The translations under genes and the position numbers were made by a program. A DNA stretch of 64,000 bases, taken from the NCBI GenBank assembly GCA_023410055.1, contig JAEYQK010000055.1, forward strand, positions 1-64,000, read 5' to 3'. Below are positions 49,771 to 57,748 of this stretch, in pieces (position 1 is the first letter of the stretch; the number at the start of each line of letters is the position of its first letter). The DNA comes from Acidobacteriota bacterium. GTDB taxonomy: Bacteria; Acidobacteriota; Terriglobia; Terriglobales; Acidobacteriaceae. Below the pieces are notes generated by a model. It saw only the letters and a program-made list of their open reading frames with translations, made no database searches and had not been told where the DNA came from.

Positions 49771-50340
49771 ATGACGACACAGGCAACATCCACTCCCAAT
49801 GTGCGCCTGAAAGCGCAACTGATGTCTGCATCCGAGATCGAGCGTACGCTGGTGCGCCTGGCCCACCAGATCATCGAGAAGAACAACGGAACCGACAAGC
49901 TCGTGCTGGTCGGCATAAAGCGCCGTGGTGTTCCTCTGGCGCAGCGCCTGGCGCGCATCATCGAGCGCATCGAGAACAAGCCGGTCCCCGTGGGCGTACT
50001 CGACATCACGCTTTATCGCGACGATCTCTCGACGGTGGACAACAAGCCAGTAGTCCAGAAGCAGGACATCGGCGCTCCGGTCAGCGACATGAACGTCATC
50101 CTCACTGACGACGTGCTCTATACGGGCCGTACGACGCGCGCCGCGATGGATGCGCTCTTCGAGCATGGCCGCCCGACACGCGTCCAGCTGCTCACGTTGA
50201 TTGACCGTGGTCGCCGCGAGTTGCCGATCGAGGCCGCCTTCGTCGGTCGCCACGTGCAGACCACCGCGCGCGAAATCGTCGAGGTGAAGCTGCAAGAGAT
50301 CGACAACATGGAAAAGATCCTGCTCGTAGAACGAGAGTAG
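49771..50340 (+). CDS. pyrR: Bifunctional pyr operon regulator / uracil phosphoribosyltransferase
   Basis: A 189-residue PyrR with the PRPP-binding loop VILTDDVLYTGRTTRAAMDA (about 112-131), GIKRRGVPLAQRL and the C-terminal GRHVQTTAREIVEVKL. In many bacteria it binds pyr mRNA leaders and senses UMP. It is directly upstream of pyrB and pyrC. The leader before pyrR itself appears to be absent, so any RNA target would lie in the pyrR-pyrB or pyrB-pyrC spacers. Confidence 0.96.
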   Translation: MTTQATSTPNVRLKAQLMSASEIERTLVRLAHQIIEKNNGTDKLVLVGIKRRGVPLAQRLARIIERIENKPVPVGVLDITLYRDDLSTVDNKPVVQKQDIGAPVSDMNVILTDDVLYTGRTTRAAMDALFEHGRPTRVQLLTLIDRGRRELPIEAAFVGRHVQTTAREIVEVKLQEIDNMEKILLVERE

Positions 50341-50351
50341 TGTACTGGTGT

Positions 50352-50376
50352 CCCACGTTCGCGCAGCTAACGTGGG
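50352..50376. repeat. CCCACGTT hairpin, variant of the CCCACACAAGC family
   Basis: CCCACGTT (50352-50359) and AACGTGGG (50369-50376) form an 8-bp stem, preceded by GTGT and followed by TTCT. A looser relative of the 50482 element. Confidence 0.55.
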
Positions 50377-50409
50377 TTCTCCTCGACTCGAGGATAGAAA
50401 CGTTCTTCT

Positions 50410-50455
50410 GCCCCGTAAGGGGCAACCGAATTTAGCCCCGGACGGAAGTCCGGGG
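50410..50455. repeat. REP-like two-hairpin unit in the pyrR-pyrB spacer
   Basis: GCCCC-GTAA-GGGGC (50410-50423), spacer AACCGAATTTAG, then CCCCGGAC-GGAA-GTCCGGGG (50436-50455, perfect). Same order and spacer end as the unit at 60812-60858 beside the RAYT gene. Confidence 0.8.
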
Positions 50456-50481
50456 TACGATATATCAGAAGTCTCAGGTGG

Positions 50482-50510
50482 CCCACACAAGCCGGTTCTG
50501 CTTGTGTGGG
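50482..50510. repeat. CCCACACAAGC dispersed hairpin before pyrB
   Basis: CCCACACAAGC and GCTTGTGTGGG form a perfect 11-bp stem, 12 bases before the pyrB start codon. Almost identical to 13806-13834. Being so close to pyrB it could mask its ribosome site. Confidence 0.8.
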
Positions 50511-50522
50511 TAGACAGCAATA

Positions 50523-51431
50523 ATGAAGACACGTAGCCTGCTCGATATCGCTAGCCTTTCCCCAGAACAGATTCGTAGTTATCTCACTTTAGCCGACAAG
50601 ATGGACCCGCACTCCGTGCAGACCACGCTAGCTGGCAAGCGGATCATCCTGCTGTTCTACGAATCGTCTACGCGCACGCGCACGTCGTTTGAGATCGCCG
50701 CAAAGACCCTTGGCGCGACGACCATCCTGATCACTGCAGCGGCCTCGAGCATCGAGAAGGGCGAGTCGCTGCTCGACACCGGCTACACGCTGCGGGCGCT
50801 GAACGCCGATGCGATCGTAATGCGGCATCCATCGTCGGGAGCGCCGCACACGCTGGCCCAGCATCTCGATATTCCGGTGATCAACGCCGGCGACGGCATG
50901 CACGAACATCCTTCACAGGGACTGCTCGACGCGCGCACGATGATCCAGCACAAGAAGAAGATCGAGGGCCTGAAGGTCACCGTTGTCGGCGACATCTACC
51001 ACTCGCGCGTGGCGCGGTCGAACGCGCATCTGCTGACGAAGTTCGGCGCGCGGGTCACCTTTTGCGGACCGCCGGAACTGGTGCCTCCGTCGGCGACGAA
51101 ACTTGTGCCGGGAGCGACCGTGAACGTGACCCACAACCTGCGCGACGGCATTGGCAACGCCGACGTGGTGATGCTGCTGCGAATCCAGAAAGAGCGTCTC
51201 GAAGGACTCGAGTTGCGCGTGCAGGATTACATCGACCGTTTCCAGATGACGCGCGAGCGTCTCGCCTGGATGAAGCCCGATGCGATCATCATGCACCCGG
51301 GACCGATCATCCGCGGGCTCGAGCTAACCAGCGAGATCGCCGACGGTCCGCAATCGGTCATTCTCGATCAGGTTCACAACGGCGTGCCGATCCGCATGGC
51401 GATCCTGGCGAAGGCGTTGGGGCAGGCATAA
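50523..51431 (+). CDS. pyrB: Aspartate carbamoyltransferase catalytic subunit
   Basis: A 302-residue enzyme of pyrimidine synthesis. The carbamoyl-phosphate site is FYESSTRTRTSFEIA (about 46-60), with HPSQGLLDARTM and the C-terminal MHPGPIIRGLEL also present. Normal length. No pyrI is in the window. It follows pyrR and precedes pyrC. Confidence 0.97.
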   Translation: MKTRSLLDIASLSPEQIRSYLTLADKMDPHSVQTTLAGKRIILLFYESSTRTRTSFEIAAKTLGATTILITAAASSIEKGESLLDTGYTLRALNADAIVMRHPSSGAPHTLAQHLDIPVINAGDGMHEHPSQGLLDARTMIQHKKKIEGLKVTVVGDIYHSRVARSNAHLLTKFGARVTFCGPPELVPPSATKLVPGATVNVTHNLRDGIGNADVVMLLRIQKERLEGLELRVQDYIDRFQMTRERLAWMKPDAIIMHPGPIIRGLELTSEIADGPQSVILDQVHNGVPIRMAILAKALGQA

Positions 51432-51472
51432 CCGCCTTGCGGCTTCTCTTGGGAAGGGCTTGTCTTGGGAAG

Positions 51473-51525
51473 GGCACGGCTTCAGCCGTGCCACATAGGC
51501 ATCAAGAAATCGCGGCTTTAGCCGC
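51473..51525. repeat. Two-hairpin unit in the pyrB-pyrC spacer
   Basis: GGCACGGC-TTCA-GCCGTGCC (51473-51492) and GCGGC-TTTA-GCCGC (51512-51525). A further hairpin-spacer-hairpin palindrome without T-tract. Confidence 0.7.
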
Positions 51526-51552
51526 TGAGGTAAGCCATAAGAGGCTTAACAA

Positions 51553-52899
51553 ATGTCGAAGAACGATATGAGTCAATCCGTGGAAATCCGTGAGAATCCG
51601 TGGCAAAGCTCTCTCCTGATCCGCAACGGCCACATCATTGACCCTTCGCAAAACCTCGACGCGGATATGGACGTCCTACTCCGCGACGGCCTCGTCGCCG
51701 AAATCGCCGCGCCGGGAAAGATCGCGGCGGATGGTGCCGAGATCTTTGACGCCAAGGGACTCATCGTCGCCCCCGGATTCATCGATCTTCATGTCCACCT
51801 GCGCGAGCCGGGACAGACCTACAAAGAGACCATTGCAACGGGAACAGCCGCTGCTGCCGCTGGCGGATTCACCGCCGTGTGCGCCATGCCGAACACGACG
51901 CCCGTGAATGACTCGCCCGAGACCACCGAGTACATGCTCGCTCCCGCTCGACAGGCGGTCGTTCACGTTTATCCAGCGGCGGCCGCGACGATGGGCAGCA
52001 ACGGTCATCAACTGACGAACTACGCCGAACTGAAGAGTGCGGGCGCCGTGGCAGTGACCGATGATGGTCATCCGATTCTCGATGAAGCCGTTATGCACAA
52101 GGCTCTGAAGCTTGCAGCCGAAGTCGGCTTCCCAGTGATGCAACATGCCGAAGATACGCGCATGACGGCGAAAGCCCAAATGAATGCCGGTCCGACGGCG
52201 TTTCGTCTCGGACTGCGCGGCATGCCCGCCGACGCCGAAGCATTGATCGTGGAACGAGATATCCGTCTGGCCGAGAAAACCGGTGGACATCTGCACGTGC
52301 AACACGTCTCCGCCGCCCGCGCGCTGGACGCGATTCGCGAGGCGAAGAGGAAAGGCCTGCGCGTGACCTGCGAAGCGACGCCGCACCACTTCACGCTCAT
52401 CGACGAAGACCTCGACAACAGCGCTGTTCCGTACGACACGCGGCTGAAGATGAATCCACCGCTGCGCTCGCATCACGACCGCGACGCACTCATCGCCGGA
52501 CTCACCGACGGAACCATCGACGTGATCGCAACCGATCACGCTCCGCATGCGGCCCACGAGAAGTCGGTCGAGTTCGACCGCGCCCCGTTCGGCATCATCG
52601 GACTCGAAACCGCCGTGCCGCTGGCCATCACCGTGTTGCACGGCCAGCACAAAATTCCACTCACGCGTATCGTCGAGTTGCTCTCGACCAATCCGGCGAA
52701 GATCATCGGCCTCGCCAATCGCGGCACGCTCAAACAGGGCGCCCACGGTGACCTGACCATCTTCGATCCGAGCGCCAAGTGGACCTACGATCCGGCGCAA
52801 TCGAAATCGAAGTCACGCAACACGCCGTTTGAAGGCTGGCCGTTCACCGGCAAAGTCGTCGCCACGGTGATCGGCGGCGAGTTTGTGTACCGCGCTTAG
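51553..52899 (+). CDS. pyrC: Dihydroorotase (class I type)
   Basis: A 448-residue amidohydrolase. The metal-binding IDLHVHLREPGQTYKETI (about 76-93), AVCAMPNTTP and the late ATDHAPH are present, as in multifunctional-type (class I) dihydroorotases. The usual N-terminus (LLIRNGHIIDPSQNLDADMD) is preceded by about 19 extra residues, of which SVEIRENPWQ is encoded by an ATCCGTG repeat (51573-51606). ATG at 51553 has AAGAGG eight bases upstream. Confidence 0.96.
   Translation: MSKNDMSQSVEIRENPWQSSLLIRNGHIIDPSQNLDADMDVLLRDGLVAEIAAPGKIAADGAEIFDAKGLIVAPGFIDLHVHLREPGQTYKETIATGTAAAAAGGFTAVCAMPNTTPVNDSPETTEYMLAPARQAVVHVYPAAAATMGSNGHQLTNYAELKSAGAVAVTDDGHPILDEAVMHKALKLAAEVGFPVMQHAEDTRMTAKAQMNAGPTAFRLGLRGMPADAEALIVERDIRLAEKTGGHLHVQHVSAARALDAIREAKRKGLRVTCEATPHHFTLIDEDLDNSAVPYDTRLKMNPPLRSHHDRDALIAGLTDGTIDVIATDHAPHAAHEKSVEFDRAPFGIIGLETAVPLAITVLHGQHKIPLTRIVELLSTNPAKIIGLANRGTLKQGAHGDLTIFDPSAKWTYDPAQSKSKSRNTPFEGWPFTGKVVATVIGGEFVYRA
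51573..51606. repeat. ATCCGTG decamer repeat inside the 5' end of pyrC
   Basis: Three units CAATCCGTGG, AAATCCGTGA, GAATCCGTGG read in frame as part of the PyrC N-terminal extension. Confidence 0.75.
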
Positions 52900-52913
52900 G
52901 GACCGCGCGTCTT

Positions 52914-52967
52914 TGTAGCGCCGGCGCCCCCGCCGGCAGTAACGGCGGCCAACCTGGCCGCCGCGCC
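52914..52967. repeat. Two-hairpin palindrome after pyrC
   Basis: Begins GTAGCGCCGGCG; contains GCCGGCG-CCC-CGCCGGC and GGCGGCCA-ACC-TGGCCGCC. Related in design and first arm to 3016-3067. Confidence 0.65.
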
Positions 52968-53054
52968 GAAGTGTGAGCAGCAATGTCACCAGATCGGTAC
53001 CTCCCTCCCCCACCTTCTCAGTATTGACACCGTCGGGGAGTGACCGCATTTTCA

Positions 53055-53083
53055 TTGAGCTTGCGCTCCAATCGGCGTAGAGT
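53055..53083 (+). promoter_or_regulatory. Candidate leaderless promoter
   Basis: TTGAGC (53055-53060), 17 bases, TAGAGT (53078-53083), six bases before the GTG at 53090. The best example of the leaderless pattern in the window. Confidence 0.55.
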
Positions 53084-53089
53084 GCTCGC

Positions 53090-53581
53090 GTGAAGAAAGC
53101 AATTGCTTTTACAGTACTTTTACTGGCCCTGCTATCAGCTGGCATCCTCGTCTTGCGTTCTCGTGCAAAGAACGCGAGTGACAAAAACATGCTCGTTGTC
53201 CAGGTATACCGCGACAACAAGTCGGACTTCCGGGCTGATCTCGACAGGCGTTTTTACGACTTCAACTACGAGCGCCATCGAACGAAGTCGGGGCGATTGA
53301 TATTCGTCGCAACTGTTGAACCACTCGACTACCGCAGCGAGTTGGAGTGGAAGGTAGCCCGAGTCCAGCCAGAGATTGTGATTCTGAACTCAGAAGACGA
53401 CAAGAAGCTTGTCGCCGGACTCGGCGGACTGAAGGACGCAAAGAGCGCCTGCGGGCCGAAAGATTGTCCGGCGTTCATTCCATCTTGGGTATGTGGCGGC
53501 GATAAGTCGGAAGCCACGATGATGGTCTTTGAAGCGGTTACGAAGCAGCAGGCGACGTCGCCTACATGCGGCGGCTCATAA
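53090..53581 (+). CDS. Hypothetical membrane-anchored protein
   Basis: A 163-residue protein not recognised. One N-terminal hydrophobic segment (AIAFTVLLLALLSAGILVL) and an extracytoplasmic part with KSDFRADLDRRFYDFNYERH and four Cys near the C-terminus. Start GTG 53090, leaderless. First of four consecutive small unknown genes (53090-54823). Confidence 0.7.
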   Translation: MKKAIAFTVLLLALLSAGILVLRSRAKNASDKNMLVVQVYRDNKSDFRADLDRRFYDFNYERHRTKSGRLIFVATVEPLDYRSELEWKVARVQPEIVILNSEDDKKLVAGLGGLKDAKSACGPKDCPAFIPSWVCGGDKSEATMMVFEAVTKQQATSPTCGGS

Positions 53582-53593
53582 GCGATTCATCGC

Positions 53594-54034
53594 ATGAACA
53601 GATGGTACAAAGTAGCCTTGATCGCCGCCGCTGTAATCTTGGCTGCGCTCTGCATTCGTGCCGCGACCAGTCCGGTGATCATGAGCTTCAAGGATCCGTC
53701 GGCAGTTGATCCGAGCGATGGGTTTTACGTTTGGTTCAGTCCTCTGCGAAGCCGTGGGCCGGAGCGCGTAGGGGACAGCTTCCTCGAGGCGCTCAAGCGC
53801 GGCGAATGTGGCACGGGAATCACCGCGGTCGCGCGTGACTACTGCGACAAAGAGAAGCGCGGCAAGATCACTCACTGGACGCTGGCCAACAGAGAAGACT
53901 TTTCAGACGACACGGTTACTCTGCAATACAAGATTTACGAAAACTACCAGGATAGCGACTGGCACTACGCCTGGATCACACTTAAGCCGGTTCGGGATAG
54001 TTGGGTGCCAGCGTATTACGATACGTATTACTGA
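53594..54034 (+). CDS. Hypothetical membrane-anchored protein
   Basis: A 146-residue protein with one N-terminal hydrophobic segment (WYKVALIAAAVILAALCIRA) and a soluble part including GFYVWFSPLRSRGPERVGDS and a Tyr-rich end. Not recognised. It follows the previous gene by 12 bases, so co-transcription is likely. Confidence 0.7.
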   Translation: MNRWYKVALIAAAVILAALCIRAATSPVIMSFKDPSAVDPSDGFYVWFSPLRSRGPERVGDSFLEALKRGECGTGITAVARDYCDKEKRGKITHWTLANREDFSDDTVTLQYKIYENYQDSDWHYAWITLKPVRDSWVPAYYDTYY

Positions 54035-54052
54035 AAACGCAAAAGGCGAGTT

Positions 54053-54484
54053 ATGGCTGAGCCAACTTTGAGAATCCTCGGCGTCTATCGTCCGGTCATC
54101 ACGGGCGAAGTTTTCAATGAGCAAAAAGAAATATGCGGAAGCGAGAAGGCGACAAAGGAGCATTTCGCGCACTTGGTGCTGGTTGAAGCTATCGTAGATG
54201 GAGTAGACGAACGTTTTCAGATGAGCGATTTCCGACAGGTCACGACGGAAGGTGGCGAGCAGGTCGTATACGACGAAGCCCTGTTAAGTCCTGATGGTGA
54301 GTCGGTATTAAAAAGAGATATGGATTGCGTTAGTGGCACGCCACCTTTGCGCTGCGCCTTTTATTTGCACTGCTTCGATGAAAGACAGCCGTTGCTGTGG
54401 ACGTACGGAGAGGTTAGCTGTCCTCCTGTGGAAGACGTGCCGGAGCGGTTGCGGCAACTTGTTCCGTACTCTCCGACAGACTAG
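54053..54484 (+). CDS. Hypothetical cytoplasmic protein
   Basis: A 143-residue acidic protein (LRILGVYRPVITGEVFNEQK, CAFYLHCFDERQPLLWTYGE). No signal or membrane span and no recognised family. 18 bases after the previous gene. Confidence 0.65.
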   Translation: MAEPTLRILGVYRPVITGEVFNEQKEICGSEKATKEHFAHLVLVEAIVDGVDERFQMSDFRQVTTEGGEQVVYDEALLSPDGESVLKRDMDCVSGTPPLRCAFYLHCFDERQPLLWTYGEVSCPPVEDVPERLRQLVPYSPTD

Positions 54485-54545
54485 TCCGGAGATTGACTTT
54501 GCCACCCTTGCTGCACTAAGAGACGGTTCGCTAAGGAGTCCGCTC

Positions 54546-54823
54546 GTGAATACCTTCCGATGGGTTTTTGGTGGCGTGTTGATAGCTTTCTGGTTTGCTG
54601 TGCAACATTCAACGTCGCGATAGTAATCCGATGGGCAATTTCGAAGAAGCACTCATCCTCTATCCCGTTCACGGGCGGAGTCCTCGGGGCATTGGCGCTC
54701 TTCATCATTCCGAATCAATTTTCAAGGTACTGGTTTTGGGTACCATTGGTCGTCGACATTGGATGTGTTCCACTGGCAGTACGTGACTTTGCTTACAGTA
54801 TCTCGCACAGAAGTTTGAGATAA
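54546..54823 (+). pseudogene. Small membrane protein gene with a probable frameshift
   Basis: GTG at 54546 has an excellent Shine-Dalgarno (AAGGAG, eight bases upstream) but reads only NTFRWVFGGVLIAFWFAVQH before a stop at 54623. The +2 frame from about 54590 continues with NVAIVIRWAISKKHSSSIPF, GGVLGALALFIIPNQ and YWFWVPLVVDIGCVPLAVRD to 54823. Joined, they make one coherent two- to three-span protein of about 91 residues, so a one-base indel near 54590 (mutation or sequencing error) is likely. An ATG at 54560 in the second frame has no ribosome site. Confidence 0.6.
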
Positions 54824-54828
54824 ACATC

Positions 54829-54857
54829 CCCACCCTTCGCTGCGCGAAGGATGGGGC
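54829..54857. terminator. Hairpin between convergent genes
   Basis: CCCCACCCTTCGC and GCGAAGGATGGGG pair over 12 of 13 positions with loop TGC. It lies between the unknown-gene cluster and the CE15 gene on the opposite strand. It may be a terminator or a dispersed palindrome; no long T-tract. Confidence 0.55.
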
Positions 54858-54888
54858 GTGCTTCCTTCTCGTTCAATTTTCTAAGTTC

Positions 54889-56304
54889 TCACTGCTTGTG
54901 ACCCAGCATCCGATCGGCCCACGGCAAGAAGTACTTCCAGTTGGGGCCGTCGGTGTGTCCGCCGTCGTGCTGACGCCACGCTAATTGTCCATCCAGCAGG
55001 CCGGTGTTAACCGGAGGCATCTTGGCCGTGCGATAGTCTTCCGTCACGCCAATGTCCTTCGCGCCGAGCAGTCTGAATACTGGACCGGCGGCGACGGTCG
55101 CCATGAAACTGCCTTGCTGATCGAGCCACTTGGCGTCGCCCTTTTCGGGTATGCCGTAGCTGATGAAGGTCGCGCGCGGCGCGCAGAGAGCTATCAGTTG
55201 ATGCGCATCCACGGGAATGTCGCCGGCGTTCTTGCTGCCGAACTTGGCTTCCGACGCGCCGTACTTCACGAAATTGCCGGCCATCCAGTGATACTCGCCC
55301 GAGCCGGTGAGGCTCTCGACGGCTTCTCCGAAGTTGCGCCGATGCAGCTTCGCGCCGCCTTCGCCCGACGATCCGACGAGAACGACGGCGAAGCGCTGAT
55401 CGAACGCCATTGTGACCAGGGCCGCCTTGCCGTAACGCGAGACGCCTTCGATGCCGACCTGCTTCGCATTGACAGCCTTGTCGGTCTCAAGATAATCGAG
55501 CGCACGCGACGCTCCCCAGCCCCACGCGCGTAGTGATCCCCAATCGTCCGGCTTGCGCGGCTGGCCCTTGTTGACCAGTCCGATGATGCCCTTGGTCAGA
55601 CCCGCGCCGTTGTCGGCCTGAATGCTCGCCGTGTAGAGCTGCGCGTATCCCCAGCCGTCGGCAATCATCTGTTCGGTTGCCGGAGGATCGTTGCCCTGCA
55701 TTGCTTTCAGCGCCGCCGGAGGGATCCTCATCGGCTGACCCGGTTGACCGAACGCAAACATGATCATCACGGGCACGGGCGCGGCCGCCTTCGCCGGCGT
55801 GACCAGCTTCATCTGTATGTCAACCTTGATCTGCGGACAGCCCGAGTTGTCGACGTGACCAGTGAGTTCCTTTTCGATCACCGGCAGCGAGCCGACGGTC
55901 GATTCCTTCGTGCTGGTGACGGTCCACGTGACCTTCGGGACGTTCTTGGGAACGCGGCCGAGCACTTCGCGCTCGAAGTCCTCGACGATCTCGGGACGGC
56001 GCTTCTTCCACCACATGTCGGCCGTCGTGACCTTCTTGCCGTTCTTCAGCGTGAGCACTTCGGGAATGTTCGGGAACGGATTCGCCAGCGCCTCGTCGTA
56101 GTTGGCGTGGTTGGGCGCTTTCTCGTCACCGCTCGGGCCGGGGCGCACAGCCTTGATGCCAAGCTGGTCCATCATGTTCTGATGGTCCTGCTCGGCCGTC
56201 CATTCGACGGGCTTGCACTGGGCGAAGCCAATTTGGCTAAGAATGAAAAATGAAAGAATGCAGACAGCAAGGAAGAGCGTTTGCAACCGAGGTTTTGAAG
56301 GCAT
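54889..56304 (-). CDS. Glucuronoyl esterase-like protein, carbohydrate esterase family 15
   Basis: A 471-residue exported protein with a signal peptide (about 1-28). The alpha/beta hydrolase domain carries the CE15 nucleophile motif GIEGVSRYGKAALVTMAFD (Ser in GVSRYGK), the acidic-residue loop VLVGSSGEGGAKLHRRNFGE and the catalytic His in WRQHDGGHTDGPNW. Bacterial CE15 enzymes split ester bonds between lignin and glucuronoxylan. This suggests plant-polymer use. ATG at 56304. Confidence 0.92.
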   Translation of the reverse strand: MPSKPRLQTLFLAVCILSFFILSQIGFAQCKPVEWTAEQDHQNMMDQLGIKAVRPGPSGDEKAPNHANYDEALANPFPNIPEVLTLKNGKKVTTADMWWKKRRPEIVEDFEREVLGRVPKNVPKVTWTVTSTKESTVGSLPVIEKELTGHVDNSGCPQIKVDIQMKLVTPAKAAAPVPVMIMFAFGQPGQPMRIPPAALKAMQGNDPPATEQMIADGWGYAQLYTASIQADNGAGLTKGIIGLVNKGQPRKPDDWGSLRAWGWGASRALDYLETDKAVNAKQVGIEGVSRYGKAALVTMAFDQRFAVVLVGSSGEGGAKLHRRNFGEAVESLTGSGEYHWMAGNFVKYGASEAKFGSKNAGDIPVDAHQLIALCAPRATFISYGIPEKGDAKWLDQQGSFMATVAAGPVFRLLGAKDIGVTEDYRTAKMPPVNTGLLDGQLAWRQHDGGHTDGPNWKYFLPWADRMLGHKQ

Positions 56305-56429
56305 TTACGGGATCTCCGGAAAGAGGATAGCCCATTAAGTTGAGGCCGGAAAGAGGAATGGCGAGCGGCGGATGCGGGAATACTTTGCCGTTTTCCAAAC
56401 GCCAGCCATGAGCTAGAATTTCGCGGATC

Positions 56430-56858
56430 ATGAAAAGAGCTCTATTCGTTGTTCTTGCTGCCGTGATGTTTGGGGTGGTGGCAGTGTTGCGTCATCATTC
56501 GAGCGACATTGTGAGGGGCTTCGGTATCGTCGCAATGTCTGCGATGTGGTTCTCGCTGGCCTTCGCCATATCTATCACACCCTGGGAATGCAGCATGGAA
56601 AAGTGGAAATCGGTCAGAGAGCGCGGGCGCGGGCATTATGTGTTCGCGCAGGGTGGTTTTTGGCTGGCCTTCTTATCGCTCATGAGCCCGTCGTTCGAGT
56701 TTGCTGGAGGCGAGATCAGGCCCTATGAGTGGTGGATCTGGGTGCCAGCCGGAATCTTGGCTGGTCCTGTTTTGCATTGGTGGGACTGGAAGCAGCGTGA
56801 GCGCAAGTTCCAGGAGTGGGAAAAGACCGGGCCTCTGCCGGAAGATGGCGTGGTGTGA
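56430..56858 (+). CDS. Hypothetical membrane protein
   Basis: A 142-residue protein with three to four hydrophobic spans (ALFVVLAAVMFGVVAVL, GFGIVAMSAMWFSLAFAISI, GGFWLAFLSLMSPSF, WWIWVPAGILAGPVLHWWDW) and a charged C-terminus. Not recognised. TAGAAT at 56414-56419 lies ten bases before ATG, so the leader is very short. Confidence 0.7.
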   Translation: MKRALFVVLAAVMFGVVAVLRHHSSDIVRGFGIVAMSAMWFSLAFAISITPWECSMEKWKSVRERGRGHYVFAQGGFWLAFLSLMSPSFEFAGGEIRPYEWWIWVPAGILAGPVLHWWDWKQRERKFQEWEKTGPLPEDGVV

Positions 56859-56930
56859 CACAGTAGTGCGCTTCACTGTCAAACTCGTAAAGTGGTCGGA
56901 TTCTCCGATGTTTCTACAGGGGACCCGTCG

Positions 56931-57188
56931 ATGGGCTGTGCCTATGGCCGGTTCATCCCAACGCAAGAATACAGTTGTATACAGCAGCACTGCGTCGCAG
57001 TTCGTGATAACTGGGTCCCGCTTGCAGGCCTGTCGGTCGAGGTTGCAGATGGACGACCGGTCCAATGCGCCGGCGGGTTTCAGATCGTCGATTGCAGCCC
57101 TGAACTCGGCGAGGAAGGAATCGAGCTTCATCTTCTCGGAATCACCGAGCCACGCTACGAAGAGTTGTTCCCAGGGATCCAATCATAG
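56931..57188 (+). CDS. Hypothetical protein
   Basis: About 85 residues from ATG 56931 (MGCAYGRFIPTQEYSCIQQH, then VAVRDNWVPLAGLSVEVADG, ending HLLGITEPRYEELFPGIQS). Codon use is like the neighbours and better than in the competing frames. Five Cys. A GTG at 56892 could extend it by 13 residues. Not recognised. Confidence 0.5.
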   Translation: MGCAYGRFIPTQEYSCIQQHCVAVRDNWVPLAGLSVEVADGRPVQCAGGFQIVDCSPELGEEGIELHLLGITEPRYEELFPGIQS

Positions 57189-57204
57189 AACGACGGACAC
57201 AGCA

Positions 57205-57618
57205 CTAAGGCCTTCTGAGCTTGCGAAGCATTCGTGCCTCGTTCCGCTCAGTCTCAGAGAACTCAGCACAGCTCGTAAACACGTTTTGTTGCCCCTCTCG
57301 ATGTCTCTTCTGCTTTCGGGCTTTCTTGCTCACTACGACCGCAAGAGGAGCGTCGGGCATCTTCTTAAAAGAATTGCGGGAGAGCTTCACGATGTGAGCT
57401 TTGGCGCGGGTTTCCACATTCTCACCCTCGACTTCCGCTGCACCGTTTTTCAGGGTGCGAAGATCTCCCGCAACAATGCGACGGAGCGCCATGTGACTGC
57501 GCTGTTTCCCGCGACGTATGTTCTTGCGGCTTGATGTCGGACATTCGCCGTATACGTTACGTCGATCTTTCAGTAAACTCTTGCGCTTCTTTTCCTGCGG
57601 GGACTTGATTTTGCTCAT
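57205..57618 (-). CDS. Conserved basic hypothetical protein
   Basis: A 137-residue Lys/Arg-rich protein starting MSKIKSPQEKKRKSLLKDRR then NVYGECPTSSRKNIRRGKQR. The first 45 residues match a pattern I recall from widespread conserved hypotheticals (SPQEKK...DRRN.YGE...SSRKNI...K). Probably a nucleic-acid-binding protein; function unknown. Confidence 0.7.
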   Translation of the reverse strand: MSKIKSPQEKKRKSLLKDRRNVYGECPTSSRKNIRRGKQRSHMALRRIVAGDLRTLKNGAAEVEGENVETRAKAHIVKLSRNSFKKMPDAPLAVVVSKKARKQKRHREGQQNVFTSCAEFSETERNEARMLRKLRRP

Positions 57619-57748
57619 AAGCGGTCATTATGTCGCTGTCTGGGGATAGTGTCGAGACATGCATTCGCTGGGGCAGTTCCAAAATCAGAACGACCGAACT
57701 ATTCTGCTCCTATATTCCCCCGAATGCTTTACTCTGCTTCTTCGGCCC

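Noticed and set aside
50341..50522. PyrR-type attenuator between pyrR and pyrB
   Set aside because: The hairpins here are dispersed repeats found at unrelated loci, with no T-tract and no recognisable PyrR-binding loop.
56673..57182. Minus-strand frame of 169 codons overlapping the 56430 and 56931 genes
   Set aside because: Overlaps two plus-strand frames with better codon use and protein-like sequence.
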